64,000 bases of DNA, taken from positions 46,935,920 to 46,999,919 of the forward strand of contig CM054063.1 of the NCBI GenBank assembly GCA_028641055.1. Reading direction: 5' to 3'. The translations under genes and the position numbers were made by a program. Below, one piece after another: positions 31,078 through 42,594 of the stretch. A model generated the notes under the pieces. The model did not search any database and had not been told where the DNA came from. It saw only the letters and a program-made list of their open reading frames with translations. Every line of letters starts with the position of its first letter. The first letter of the stretch is position 1. This DNA comes from Alopecurus myosuroides (Eukaryota; Streptophyta; Magnoliopsida; Poales; Poaceae).

Positions 31078-31434
31078 ATGAAAAGCTCGGTTCGAGTGGT
31101 CGTCGTAATGGTATATAAATGCACCGGAACCGTTGTACGCCACAAGCATAAAAATATAGGAGGTCACCACAATATATTTGTGACTCCGGCAGGTTTGGGA
31201 CACAAATTTGAAAATAATAGAACAAGAGATGATAATATAAGAGTTGGTGCTGTTGCTCACTGTTTTATTATTCGTTTTTCTTAGTTTATCTTCAAGCTAG
31301 TTGGGGTCTCAATCAATTCTTTGATGTTGTACTAAGGGATTTCTCACTACATACCGATTGAAGTGCGTACTTCTGATAATAAAACTCATGTTGGGTTCTT
31401 GGGACTATATGATGATGCTATTGGTATCGCTATT
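31078..31434 (+). pseudogene. Trypsin-like (DegP-type) protein pseudogene, part left of the Gypsy element
   Basis: The frame from 31078 reads VVVVMVYKCTGTVVRHKHKN and FVTPAGLGHKFENNRTRDDN, the usual CTGxxI/V...TSASLVRT...DENKI strand pattern of the grass trypsin-like family related to DegP/HtrA proteases. A second exon (about 31272-31434) reads EVRTSDNKTHVGFLGLYDDA and is interrupted at 31434 by the 12.9-kb Gypsy element. Removing it and one CTATT restores a continuous frame into 44331-44522. A TAA in the second exon and the loss of a recognisable catalytic Ser motif argue that the gene was already decaying, or that it belongs to the many inactive members of this family. Confidence 0.55.
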
Positions 31435-31926
31435 TGTCGAATCTGCATCTCAACAAGTCCCTCGAGTGAACCCATAGGGTTTCGATTAGGAGAACCTGTG
31501 GGCGCTGGTGACAATCGTCGGCTAAACAGGGGGCACGATTTACCCAGGTTCGGGGCCCTCGTAGAGGTAAAACCATTACTCCTGCTTCTGTCGATCTGTA
31601 TCCACGAGTAGATCGGTTACAATGGGGGGGTTGCTCAAGTCGAGAGTATGATCTCGATCTCAAGGCTTGGTGGTGCGGTATTGCTTGTCCTCTCCTGGTG
31701 GTTCTCCTGGCCTTATATAGGTGGCCAGGTCTCAAATCTCACCCGGGGAGGACTCGAACTCTAATCCTAAGTCGGTTACAATTTTCCTATCTTGACTCGC
31801 AAGGCTTTGCGGGTGGGCTTCAACTGGGCCTTCTAGAATAGTGTAAGGCATCTCCTCTTGGGCTCCAGTCCTGGGCCTTGGACCGGGTATCCTTACTCGA
31901 CAGGTCCAAGGTCCATCCCTTCGTTA
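31435..31926 (-). repeat. 3' LTR of the Gypsy element
   Basis: 492 bp, matching 43835-44325. Its minus-strand TATA (CTATATAAGG) is at 31711-31720. The inner end abuts the polypurine tract. Confidence 0.93.
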
Positions 31927-31940
31927 GTAGCCCCCGAACG
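31927..31940 (-). promoter_or_regulatory. Polypurine tract of the Gypsy element
   Basis: On the minus strand CGTTCGGGGGCTAC directly precedes the 3' LTR. It primes plus-strand DNA synthesis in LTR retrotransposons. Similar GGGGGCTACT tracts recur within the antisense gene region. Confidence 0.75.
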
Positions 31941-33032
31941 TTTGCTCGATTGGGATTTCCCTATCGGGTAGACGCTCAAAGTTTCATCTTGCTTTTTCTC
32001 GGATGGTCGTTTTAGTCGTTTTCCGATTGGAGGGCGTATACCCTGTGTGATGAGTTTTTTACGCCCGAGTATCGAGCGATGAAAGTGCCTGGGGTTTTTG
32101 GCTATTTTCGCAGAAAGATATGGCTCAGCAGCTTGGCTCTCCGGAAAGATCAGGGCCAATTAATTGCATCTAGGGCAAAAATAGTTCTGGCCTACACAGA
32201 TTCGAGACCTCCGACTCGAACCCGATGAGGTGATCATTGCGACTGGGCCGTAGAGGTCTTATCGAGTCGAATTTAACCTATAGGGGTACCCGGCGCGTCC
32301 GCTAGGATTTTTCTTCGTGTTGTTGACACGGAATTTTACCGGAGGACGCAGCTTGAGTGCGATTCCAGGCCCTCAAGAAAGATCTTTTGGGTCTTACCTT
32401 AATATCCAAAAGAATATGGCATCCGGATGTGCCTAGTCGGCCGAACGATCCAGGTCTGTGATATGCGTACATCGTATGATAGAGTGGCATGAGCTGCTCA
32501 CTCACGAGTTTTGTCTAGAGACATCTCGAGTAGGAAAATCTCTCTTTCTTTTTATGTACAAGGATTTTTTTTCCTTGTAGTCTTCTATCCATACGAAAGA
32601 GTTTTCGTGTCTGGAAAAATTGTTGTACCCATACGAAAGAAAATTTCGTGTTTGGGGTTTTTGTGCGAAAAAAATTTCGCGTTCCGATTTGCCCATACGA
32701 AGTTTTTTCATGTTTTGGGATCTTACCCGAAAGATTTTTGGGCCTGATGATGTTTACAATGACGTCATAGCGCACGTTGTTCGTTCTGACTCCTCCCGAT
32801 GGGACGTGACGAAGCGAAAGCAGGATACGCTGGCCCACCTTGTCAGCTTTTTACCGTAAAACGAGACGTCCTTTCCGGTTTTCCCGTGAGCTGCGTGCAG
32901 TAAATGCGCACGGTCTGTTGTTAAGATCGTGGCACGAAAGAGCTTTCACCGTCCCTTCGCTTCCGCTTCATGCGTGGCGGCCGCGATGGGTGCCATGTTG
33001 CCTGACGAACGGCAAGGATCGAGTGGCCCCGT

Positions 33033-33040
33033 GTATATAT
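33033..33040 (+). promoter_or_regulatory. TATA box of the antisense gene
   Basis: GTATATATAC in GCCCCGTGTATATATACGG, about 105 bp upstream of the ATG at 33141 and facing into the Gypsy element. Confidence 0.55.
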
Positions 33041-33140
33041 ACGGTCCTTAGGTGGAAAGTAAAAATTTCCCGGTCATTCGCTTTCCATCCTTCTTCTTCT
33101 TCGCGCTCCTCTCTTCCTTCGCAAGCTCGCACCGGTTTTC

Positions 33141-36113
33141 ATGGCGGGAGGGAAGAAGCGCAGTGCAGCCGTCTCCTCCTCGCAAGCGCCGGAAGATGTT
33201 CCCGCGCCACCTGCTCCGCGCTCAGGCGACTGGCTCTCTACCAACACGACGCAGAGGAGCATCAAGGAGATGCAGAGGGAGGGGCTGCTGCCCCCCGACG
33301 CCGAGAAGCGAGTTCGCCTCGGCAAAAAAGATGAGGTACCAAATCCCCACGCGAACAAGAGCGTGATCTTCGCGGATCACGTCTCGCGCGGGCTGTCACT
33401 CCCCCTCCATCCTTTCTTCGTGGCATTGCTGTATGTCTACGACATACAGCTCCACGACCTGCCTCCATACGCGGTGCAGCACATCTCGTGCTTCATCATG
33501 CTCTGCGAGTGCTTCCTGGGCATCCGCCCGCACTAGGGCCTTTGGAAAGCCCTGTTCAAGGTGCGGGCCTTCCACGATAAATCACGGGTAGAGACCGAGC
33601 TTGGAGAGACGCTGCGCACCGGCGGCTTCGGAATCCAGGCGAAGTCGGATAGCCTGTACTTTGACATGCACCTCATCAACTCCGCACAAGGGTGGAGGAA
33701 GAAGTGGTTCTACATCGTCGATAACAGCGCGGGTGGAGTTCACGAATTCCACCCGTTCGCTGTCTTGAAGGGGCAAAAATCCTGGGTGCACAAGCTTTCA
33801 GTCGAAGAAAACCGAGTCGTCGCCCCGCTACTCGCCAAGGTGGCAACCTTCCGCGACCAAACCGCAGGGATCGCGCTGAACGGCTTGCATATGGCGAGTG
33901 TGTTCCTCAAGAGGATTCAGCCTCTGCAGGAGAGGCCCTCCACCACGTGGGAGTATCAGGGTGTCGAAGACCCCAGCCGTGTGAGCCGAGAAGAACTCTC
34001 GAATGCTGAATTCGAGAAGAAAGTCGCGGCCATCACCAAGCTGAAAGTGGGCGAGGACTTCCCCGATTTCCCTATCGCAGCATTCGAAGCTTCGAGAACT
34101 CCTTCATCCGAAGTAAGTTCAATTCTTTTTCTGTCCTAACTTTTTCCTTTATTCGAGAGTTCGTCGACTGAGTTTTTTCTTCTTTTCTTCTTCTTGTTTC
34201 CCTTCTGTAGAGCCTAGGGGTAGCAACCTGCTACCCGCCAGTTTCTGGTGAAGAGGCCTCGGACTTGTTGGCGAGCAATCTGGATGTCCCTGCTGCCACC
34301 AGTGTTGCCGACGCCGACTCGAGCTCCGATCATGGCTCTTCGGATCATGTGGAGGAATCAGGTAGCGATCTCCACCACCGCAAGCGCCGCAGAGCGGGAG
34401 GCGATGAAGCCACCTCCAAGGACAATTCCTTGGGTGGAGGATCTGATAAAGAACCTCTCGTCGTGACCCCGCTGAGTGCGCGCGCTCCTGTTGCTCTTAA
34501 GTCGAAGATCCAAACCGCCTGGAATGCGGATATGTTGGATGACGACGATGATGAGTAAGTTTCTTCCTTCTTTAAACGCTCTAGTCGAAAGTTTTCTTCT
34601 CGCTCTTCCTTATGCTTTTGTTTCTTTCATGACAGGCTTCAGTCCATCATCCCCAGCCAGTTTGCTTATTCCCTTCCTCCCGAGAAGAGGAAGGATGTTG
34701 CTGCGGGTGAAACCCCAACCGCTAGGACCGTCCAGAACTCGCCCAGCCCCAACAGCTGCGGCTACGGATTATAGGCTGCCTAGCTTTGCGGGTAGAGCCT
34801 CGGCATCGAAGGAAGTATCGGGTATCTCGGCTGATCCTTTGTGCATTGCCCAGGGCCAGGTACACTTTACCGTTTTCCTTGTATTCTGTACTTCGTTTAT
34901 TTCTTGATTTTATCGGGTGCACGGCAGTTCTCCCGATGGGAGTAGCCCCCGAGGCTGTGGTCAATCTCTTGCGATTGGCTGCAGGCTCAAAAACTTAGGC
35001 TTCTTTCTTTTCTTGATTTTATCGGGTGCACGGCAGTTCTCCCGATGGGAGTAGCCCCCGAGGCCATACTCGACTGTTTACAGTCGTGAATACGCTCAAT
35101 TTCCTTCCACTTTCGCTGACTTCTTCATCATCGTGTTTTGCAGTCTCTGCTTGACTCTCTCGTAGCCATTGGTCGCCGCGTGATTTCGGCTGAGGCAGAT
35201 TGCGTAACCCTTCAGGCGGATCGCGATTGGCTCGTCACGGAAGGCCAAGTTCTCCAAGGTAAGTTGATCCGTTCCTTCTACTTATTCTTTCTGGTCGTGT
35301 GAATCCCTTTGGATTTGAAATTTATTGCTGTGTAGCCCAAGTCGAACTTCTGAAGGCTGAGAAGACTGATGCTATCACTCGGGTGAACACCCTTGAGGCT
35401 GAGTTGGAGGCTGCTCGAAAGGAACTTGAATCCTCTCGCAATTAGTCGACTGACTTCGAGGGGAAGCTCGCTGATGCCCAGGACGCTCTGAAGAAATTGG
35501 AGGAGGCTGGTGCCAAACAAGACAATGATCTTGTTGACTTCCTTCGCCCTATGGCCTAGAACTTCGCAAGTAAGTTGTACTTGGCCTCTGTTGTTTTTCG
35601 ACTAGCCTGGTGTGTCTTTGGAATTAATGTTGTCTCTTTGCAGATGTGCTTGGCGTTGCGCTGGAGCTGCCCGGGGTTCCTCGAGTGGATGCGCTGACGG
35701 ATTCCTGCGCTCAACTTCGGAAGCACGCGAGTGGGATCTGCTCCCTCATTGGCGATGTCGTTCAAGTGCTTACGCAACTCCACGAGCGCCTTCTGGTGGA
35801 TGTTTCAGTTCCGCCTACGCTGGGTGGTCTCCTGAAGGTTTTCCTGGAGGATGATCTCCTTCAGGCCTACTCGGTTGCCCAATCTGAGTGCGGGGCGAAG
35901 ACTGCCATCGAGTTCGCGTTGGCGCACGGAGTCGAAGGCTTGGACGAAGCGTACTCGAACCTTCCTGTCGATGCTTCTACGGGCAGAAAGGTAGCACTTC
36001 GTCCTTTCGGCGATCCGGCTGGAGTCCTTGCTCGGAAGCTAGCTGCTTTGATTACTCATGCTAGTCGCAAGGGGCAACCTGCTGCGAGTGGCAGCAGTTC
36101 CGCAGTTCCATAG
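33141..36113 (+). pseudogene. Antisense multi-exon gene of the Gypsy element (PF04195-like, coiled coil)
   Basis: ATG at 33141. Exons by GT-AG sites: 33141-34112, 34211-34554, 34637-34858, 35144-about 35259, about 35336-35568, 35642-36113. Exon 1 carries the plant 'putative gypsy type transposon' domain (GLSLPLHPFFVALLYVYDIQ, HISCFIMLCECFLGI, KKWFYIVDN). Middle exons are acidic and low complexity with a basic HHRKRRRAGG patch. The last two encode a coiled coil (LKAEKTDAITRVNTLEAELE) and a C-terminal helical domain. Breaks: TAG at about 33535, a frameshift near 34745, and two stops in the coiled-coil exon. The gene is carried between integrase and 3' LTR with its own promoter; its role in the retrotransposon is not known to me. 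Confidence 0.75.
34900..35062. repeat. 109-bp tandem duplication inside an intron of the antisense gene
   Basis: The block from TTCTTGATTTTATCGGGTGC to AGTAGCCCCCGAG occurs at 34900-34953 and again at about 35009-35062. Both copies contain the polypurine-like tract (minus strand CTCGGGGGCTACT). Confidence 0.8.
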
Positions 36114-36339
36114 GATAGATTTTATTTAGTTTGCTCTTCCGATGTAATGAACCTTGGGATGTATTCTCGTATTTCTGCCTTCAATCAAAACGTCCTTTTG
36201 ATATCTGAGATGTGATTTTTGCACTTGATTGTTATGAGCTCCTCCCGATGGGAGTAGCCCCCGAGCACCTATCGAATAGGCGGTTTATGTCTCGAGTGTG
36301 GTGCGTTGAATTCTTCCTTAACTTTTCTTATCTCTTTCC

Positions 36340-37156
36340 AGGTAACAGGTGTTGCCGCGGAGTCTTCGAGTGGATCTGTTGTACGATTGGATCCCCTTGT
36401 CGCTGCTGCTAGTACATTTTCTTCTCTTCGTGATCGTGTCGTAGATGGTGAACGCAAGTTGAAAGCTTTGCGTGGAGTGGCTGATGTAGCCAAGTCTAAA
36501 CAAAAACTTGCGGCTGACCGTGAACAGTTTGTAATGGAAGAGTTGGCATATGTCGCCTAAGATATGCTCTGTAAGCACGTGAGCCCCCTAGCATTTTGTT
36601 TGATTTCAACTTTTCCCTTTTCCTGACCTTCTGTATCTTTGCTTATAGTTGTTGAGCCCGTCGGGCAATGTGAAGCGCATTGGGTAGATAACCATATTGC
36701 CCATGAAGCTGGTAGTTCAAAGCCACATGCAAACAATTTTTGATCCGGCCGCAGTCGAGGCTTCGTTCTGGCTACGTTGAAGTATCGAGTGGGCCAGGCG
36801 AAGATACTCATTGATTCCTGTCACGAGGCCCTGATAGCTTTGAACCGTGCTTTCTATCCGCTGGAGAGGGGTCCAGAAGATTTGCGTCACTTGCTCGGAA
36901 CTTTCGGTCGAGTGGGTGAGATTCGCGAGTGCGTCCGCCAACAGCTGGTCTGCGGGTCCTTAGTAGCACTCTCTTTTGTCCGATTATGGCATCCTGATGC
37001 TAATTTCAACTCTGTACCTAGGCTTCCAAATGCTTCAATCGATATGACCTCTCATTATACAGTCGTTCGTCCTGCAGCAGAGGAGATTATTCGATTGACT
37101 TCTGAAGAGGTTAATCGAGTGTTAGCAGAGGAAACTGCTCGTCGCCATATGTAATT
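36340..37156 (+). pseudogene. Second, partial antisense module of the Gypsy element
   Basis: After a CTTTCCAG acceptor a frame reads VTGVAAESSSGSVVRLDPLV and a coiled coil (LRDRVVDGERKLKALRGVAD) to a stop at 36558. Another exon after CTTATAG (36649) leads, past a TGA, to RAFYPLERGPEDLRHLLGTF and ends EETARRHM before 37154. The layout (coiled coil, then C-terminal helical domain) parallels the end of the first antisense gene, so this may be the 3' half of a tandem copy or an alternative end. A GT-rich separator with AGTAGCCCCCGAG lies between them. Confidence 0.5.
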
Positions 37157-37440
37157 GTAGGATGTACGTATCCTGTTGCTTTATATAGTTATCCCGAAAC
37201 TTTTTAAGGTATCAACCTTGTTTATAACTTTGTATTTGGAAATTTTCTGACGATGCCAAGTTAGGCGTAGCCCCCGTGTGTTTGGGGTGTATACCTGTTA
37301 TTCAGCGTGAAAAGATGAAGAACATGAGTAGCTATGGTTGAGAAACCATATTTTTTTTTATTAATATGACTGAGAAGCCATGTATTTTATTCTAGCTACA
37401 AGATGGCTTGTATAGCCTTATTTCTGCGAGTAAGATAATC

Positions 37441-38297
37441 CTAAGGATAGAATTTGCGTAGGTGCGCAACATTCCATGGGTTGGAGTAGATGCCACCACT
37501 CTTCGGGTTCTTCAGTCGATAGGCGCCACCCGGGATAACTTCGTGTATTATGAAGGGTCCTTCCCATGGTGGTTCGAGCTTGTGCCATTCCTTCTGTTTG
37601 AGCCGCAGCACCAAATCTCCTACCACGAAGGCTCTATGTCATATACGGCGACTCTGATAGTTTCGCAACGACTGTTGGTATATTGCAGATCGTGCGAGTG
37701 CAATATCGCGTATCTCGTCGAGTGCGTCTATATCTTTCGCGAGTGCCCTGTTAGAGGTTTCTTCGCTGTAAGCGACGACTCGCGGGGCACTGAATTTGAC
37801 ATCCTCGGGAAGGACTGCTTCAACCCCGTATACCATGAAAAATGGCGTGTATTTTGTTGATTGATTTGGGGTTGTGGGAGGCTCCATAGCACGGAGGGTA
37901 GCTCTTCTTCCCAATGTCCTGCTGCTGGGTGTAGGCGGTCGAGTAGCCGTTTCTTTATGCCAGCTGATACCAATCCGTTGGATCGTTCCACCTGGCCGTT
38001 GGTTTGCGGGTGAGCCACCGAAGCGAAGCTGAAGGTGATCCCCTTCTCTTCGCAGAACTGCTGTGTTTCCTTGGCCGTGAAATTGCTTCCGTTGTCGGTG
38101 ATGATGTTATGTGGTATGCCAAATCTGCACACAATGGAGTCGAGGAATTTGACAGTGCATTGGGTGATAGCCGAGGTAACTGGCATCGCTTTGATCCACT
38201 TCGTGAATTTGTCGACTGCGACGAGCAAGTGTGTATACCCTCCAGGTGTAGACTTGCGTAATGGTCCTACCATGTCTAGCCCCCATTGTGCAAAGGG
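37441..38297 (-). pseudogene. Gypsy integrase
   Basis: Catalytic core with first Asp in GLDMVGP, second in IITDNGSNFTA and the Glu in NGQVERSNG. The zinc-finger part (HHASWKAIVGKAFRAGFYW, CNACQRFAPK) is upstream, in the same frame, at about 38330-38460. A frameshift near 37880 separates the core from its continuation (PNQSTKYTPFFMVYGVEAVL). The C-terminal chromo-like strand segment (VGDLVLRLKQKEWHKLEPPW, ending LRKFYP) closes the polyprotein at 37441. All three catalytic acids are present, but the frameshift and the TGA at 38298 (Trp to stop by G-to-A) inactivate it. Confidence 0.85.
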
Positions 38298-39314
38298 TCA
38301 GGCGATTGGTATCATGTGTAGTTCCGTGGCAGGGACGTGTTGTTTTGGCGCGAATCGTTGACAAGCGTTGCACCTATCGACTAGGTTCTTTGCGTCTCTG
38401 GCTGCTGTGAGCCAGTAGAATCCTGCTCGAAAAGCTTTGCCCACAATCGCCTTCCAGCTGGCGTGGTGTCCGCAATCTCCTTGGTGTATGTCTCGCAGCA
38501 ACTCTTTGCCATCTTCGGGTGCGATGCATCTTTGCAATATTCCTGTGATGCTCTGTTTGTATAACTCTCCGTTGAGTACCCGAAAAGATTTTTTGTGTCG
38601 TACTATTTCTCGAGCCTCGCGAGCGTCTGCTGGGAGCTGTTTGGTGGACAAGTAGTCGAGGTATTTCTGCGTCCAGACTGGATCGACCAGAAAAACTTGT
38701 CTTGAAATATTATGGCTGAGCTCGATGATAGTAACTTGCGGGCTGACTTCTGTCTCCAATGTTGTGGGTGCTCCTGCAGTCTTCTTGATCTTCACTGATC
38801 GTTTGATCATCCTCGCGAAGTATATTCCTGGCGGTATGGGTGTATTTGTGGACCCCATGTTCGCCAGCCTATCTGCTTCTTCGTTGCTGAATCTTGTGAT
38901 GTGTTTCAGCTCACACCCTTTGAAACTTCCTTCGAGTAGATTGTACATGTCCCGATAGGCGACCATGTTTTCCGCGATAGCATCGCATTCCTTCATTGTC
39001 TGTTTTACGATGAGGTTGGAGTCGCCATAGATCATCAATCGGGTGGCTCCACATGCAATCGCCATCTTCATGCCATGTAACTAGGCCTTGTATTCTGCGT
39101 CGTTGGATGCTGGATCGTCGGGTGGGAAATCCAATCTCAGGACATACTGCAACTTGTCTCCTCTAGGTGATATGAGGACGATCCCAGCTCCTGCTCCTTC
39201 GTTTCTTTTGGATCCGTCGAAGTACATGATCCAGTTACTCGTGTATTCTGGTGGTCCAGGTATTTGCAATTCTGTCCACTCGCCCAGGAATTCCACGAGT
39301 ACCTGTGATTTCAC
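38298..39314 (-). pseudogene. Second (archaeal-type) RNase H and integrase zinc finger
   Basis: The four-acid RNase H pattern is visible: Asp in WIMYFDGSK, Glu in NDAEYKA, Asp in LMIYGDSN, and Asp in SNEEADRLANMGS. It is additional to the degenerate RNase H that follows the reverse transcriptase, the dual arrangement known from plant Tat-type Gypsy elements. A TAG at 39081-39083 interrupts it between EYKA and LHGM. After it the frame continues through the linker into the integrase HHCC finger. Confidence 0.8.
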
Positions 39315-39323
39315 TGAATTGCG

Positions 39324-40607
39324 TCATGCGTATACGATGTCCCAAGCGCCTAGCTCGATGCTCCATTTTGCAATTCTTCCGGATGCCATGGGATTATTCA
39401 TGATGGTACCGAGTGATGCGTCGTTTAGCACCGTTACGGTATGTTCCTGGAAGTAGTGTTTGAGCTTTCGAGCTGTGAGGACGACCCCGTATGCGAGCTT
39501 CTGGTAGTCAGGGTATCGTTGTTTGCACGGCGAAAGCACCTTGCTGATGTAGTAGATTGGCCTTTGAACTCCATATGCCTTGGCTTCCTCCGGTCGTTCG
39601 ACCACGATGGACGTGCTGATGACCTGGTTTGTTGCGGCTAGGTGTAGGTACAATGGCTCCCTTTCTTGTGGTGTAGCCAGAACACGCCTGCTCTGTAGCG
39701 TTCGCTTCAGATCTGCGAATGCCTGTTTTACTTCGGGTGTCCACTCGAATTTATCTGTCTTTTTCAACAGCTTGTAGAAGGGCAGTGCTTGCTTGCCCAA
39801 TCGTGCGATGAATCTGCTCAAGGAGGCCAGTCGCCCGGCGAGCTGTTGTACCCCGCGAAGATTGGTGGGCTCCTTCATTGTTAAGATCGCTTGTATCTTC
39901 TCTGGGTTGGCTTCAATTCCTCTGGCGGACACCAGGGACCCGAGAAGTTGTCCTGCAGGCACGCCGAAGACGCATTTTGTCGGGTTGAGCTTGATCCTAT
40001 ATGCGTTTAGAGCATCGAATGTTTCTGTGATATCCTCGAGGAGCGTGTCCTCTACTCGAGTCTTGATGACGATGTCGTCAACGTACACTTGTACGTTATT
40101 GCCAATGAGCTTGGCGAGGCATTTTTGCATGCAGCGCTGATATGTTGCGCCTGCGTTTTTGAGCCCAAAAGGCATTGTCGTGTAGAAGTATACACCATGA
40201 GGTGTAATGAATGCTATATTTTCCTTGTCTTCCTTCTTCATCCTGATCTGGTTATATCCCGAGTAGGCATCTAGGAAGGAGAGGCGTTGGCAGCCTGTAG
40301 TAGAATCTACAATCTGGTCGATCCGTGGGAGGGGAAAGTTATCCTTGGTGCAGTGCTTGTTCAACGACGTGTAGTCGATGCACACGCGAAGGTTGTCCGT
40401 ATTTTTCTTCGGGACCAGCACTGGGTTTGCTAGCCAAGTGCATATTTTGATCTCTCTGATGAATTTTGCTGCGAGTAGCCTGTTAACTTCTTCTCCGAGC
40501 ACTTTCTGCTTGGGCTCTGAGAACCGTCGGGTGGTCCGCTTGATGGGTTTGGCGTCTTTGTAAACTTCGAGTGAGTGCTCGGCGAACTCCCTGGGTATTC
40601 CTGGCAT
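39324..40607 (-). pseudogene. Gypsy reverse transcriptase and first RNase H
   Basis: The RT core is intact: VLVPKKNTDNLRVCIDYTSL, LPRIDQIVDSTTGCQRLSFL, FGLKNAGATYQRCM and the catalytic VYVDDIVIKT. The first RNase H follows (LHLAATNQVISTSIVVERP, QKLAYGVVLTARKLKHYFQ), with catalytic acids largely lost. The frame ends at a TGA at 39324-39326 that reads as C-to-T from CGA. Protease, RT, both RNases H and the integrase core share one reading frame, broken only by nonsense codons. Confidence 0.88.
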
Positions 40608-40670
40608 ATCTGAGGGCTGCCAGGCGAAAATTTCCCAGTACTCACGGAGGAGCTCGACGAGCGCGCCTTC

Positions 40671-41540
40671 CTATGATTGCGAGAGGGTAGTGGAAACCAT
40701 CGCCGTCTTCCCAGATTCTGTCGGGTGCACTTGGTGTTTGCGAGTGTCGCTGTTGGCACTGAACTCTAGCTCTGGGGCGTTCTTCTTCGTGAGGGGCATC
40801 ACGGAGTGGTCCGTGGTTTTTGCTATCTCCTCTAATTCTTCCTGCATCCCGAAAGATTTAGCGATTTCGTTGAACTCGATGTCGCACTTGTTGGATTTTA
40901 GGAAATAACCGTCGATGGTGATTGTGCCATATTCTCCGGGTAGCTTGAGCTTCAAGTAGGCATAATGTAGTACTGCCATGAATCTTGCGAACGTTGTTCG
41001 ACCAAGAATGGCGTGGTACTGTGAAGGCCAATTGACTACTTCGAAGTCGAGGAATTCTCGCCTGTAGTTGCTTCGGTTGCCTAACACCACTTCCAGATTG
41101 ATTGTTCCGAGTGGGCGGGTCGCTTTTCCTGGAACTATCCCGTGGAAGTATGTTTCTGATTCTGCGATTCCGTCTAAGTTTCTGTTCATCCGACGGAGTG
41201 TGTCCGCGTAGATGATGTTGATTCCACTGCCTCCGTCCATGAACACGCGAGCCAGCTCGTAGTTGCCGATTTGCGTCTGGATGACCAGCGCAGCGTGCCC
41301 TGGTCGATAGACTCGTGGGGGGTGGTCTTCCTTGGAGAAAGTGATTAGTTGATCTGCCATCTTCAGGTTTTCGGGCCTTGCCAGTGGAGTTTGTACAGCC
41401 ATGCACAATTGTCGTGTGTTCTCCTTCTGGGCCCTGCGGGATGGGCAGACCTTTTGTATCATCCCCAAGAGTCCTGCAGGGTTCGGATATGCGTTGCCTC
41501 CCTGGTTGGCGGCGGGTGGTGCAGGTAGTGCGGCTAGCAC
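40671..41540 (-). pseudogene. Gypsy protease region
   Basis: Aspartic protease with ARVFMDGGSGINIIY, where the Asp-Gly-Gly replaces the more usual Asp-Ser/Thr-Gly, followed by the flap and the ILGRTTF strand (YHAILGRTTFARFMAVL). The ORF start overlaps the end of the gag core frame by 7 nt, in a different frame. A TAG at 40671-40673 separates it from the RT in the same frame. Confidence 0.8.
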
Positions 41541-42559
41541 CGCGTTTTATTGCCCGGTGGAGGCAGGGGTTGTGGTGGTTGAAATCCTTGGTGTCCTCCT
41601 CCTGGAAGTTGCGGGTAGCCTTGACCAACTGTTGTTCTGTTTTTCTTCGAGAAGGCCTCGTGTATTTCAATGAACTTTTGGCAATCCTTGAGAAGGTAGG
41701 TTGCCTTAGTTTTTCCTGTACGCTTATCTGTAAATAGATGTAGCATGTAGTATCCATCGAGGTCCTCCTCGGCAGTTTTATCCTCTGCCTTTGGTTTCCA
41801 TTCGCGATTTCCGCGGCGTCCACTATCGCGGTTTCGCGTGAATTCTGCCGCCACTAGTTCCTCTCGGTCGTCGTGATCATAGTACTTCCTTCTTTTCTTT
41901 CGACTGTGGCGATCGGCTTCGGGTGCGGGCGAGGATGCCCTCTCGTTGCGCACTGAGTCCTCTCCGTTAGCCCACCTATCGGCTATGATCATTAGCTCTC
42001 CAATAGTTTTGGGCGCAGCTCGTCCCAGTTCTTCTCTGAAAACAGTTCGTCGAGCGCCTTTCACGAGAGCTTCGACTGCTACTTCCTCTGATATGTTTCC
42101 GGCTGTGTTCCTAAGTGTGGTCCATCGCTGGATATATTCTCGAGTGGACTCGCCACTCTTCTGCTTGCAGGCTCGCAGTTCCTCGATGGTCGTCGGTCTT
42201 TTGTATGTTGCTTCGAAGTTTTTGCAGAAAACGAAGTGTAGATCGTCCCATGACCCGTAGCAGGACTTCGGTCTCGCTTCCATCCAACTGCGTGCCGCTC
42301 CTACCAGGTGTAGGTTGAGGTACTACATAGCCGTGTTCTTGTTCCCACGTTGGCATTTTACTGCCGTGAGGTAATCCAACAGCCATGACGAAGGTTCGAG
42401 TGAACCATCGTATTTTGTTACTTCCGTACTGAGTTTGAATCTTTTGGGTAGAGGCGCCTCACGTATGCTGGGAGCGAAGCATAGCGCTTCGCAGGTTTTG
42501 TCGTCAGAAGAGCCGGATGAGGAGTGCGTGCGGTTCCTCGCTGCTCTTGTCTTGTCCAC
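41534..42559 (-). pseudogene. Gypsy gag, retrotransposon gag core
   Basis: Two adjacent frames. The first (42323-42559) reads LSTEVTKYDGSLEPSSWLLD and ends with TAG, a likely C-to-T change at a Gln codon. The second (41534-42283) continues with SWDDLHFVFCKNFEATYKRP, LRACKQKSGESTREYIQRWT and TIGELMIIADRWANGEDS, the standard retrotransposon gag domain, then a basic KKRRKYYDHDD stretch. Gag forms the particle that packages the element RNA. Confidence 0.82.
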
Positions 42560-42594
42560 TTTATTTTGCGCGATATCTGATCGCGCGTTGTATC

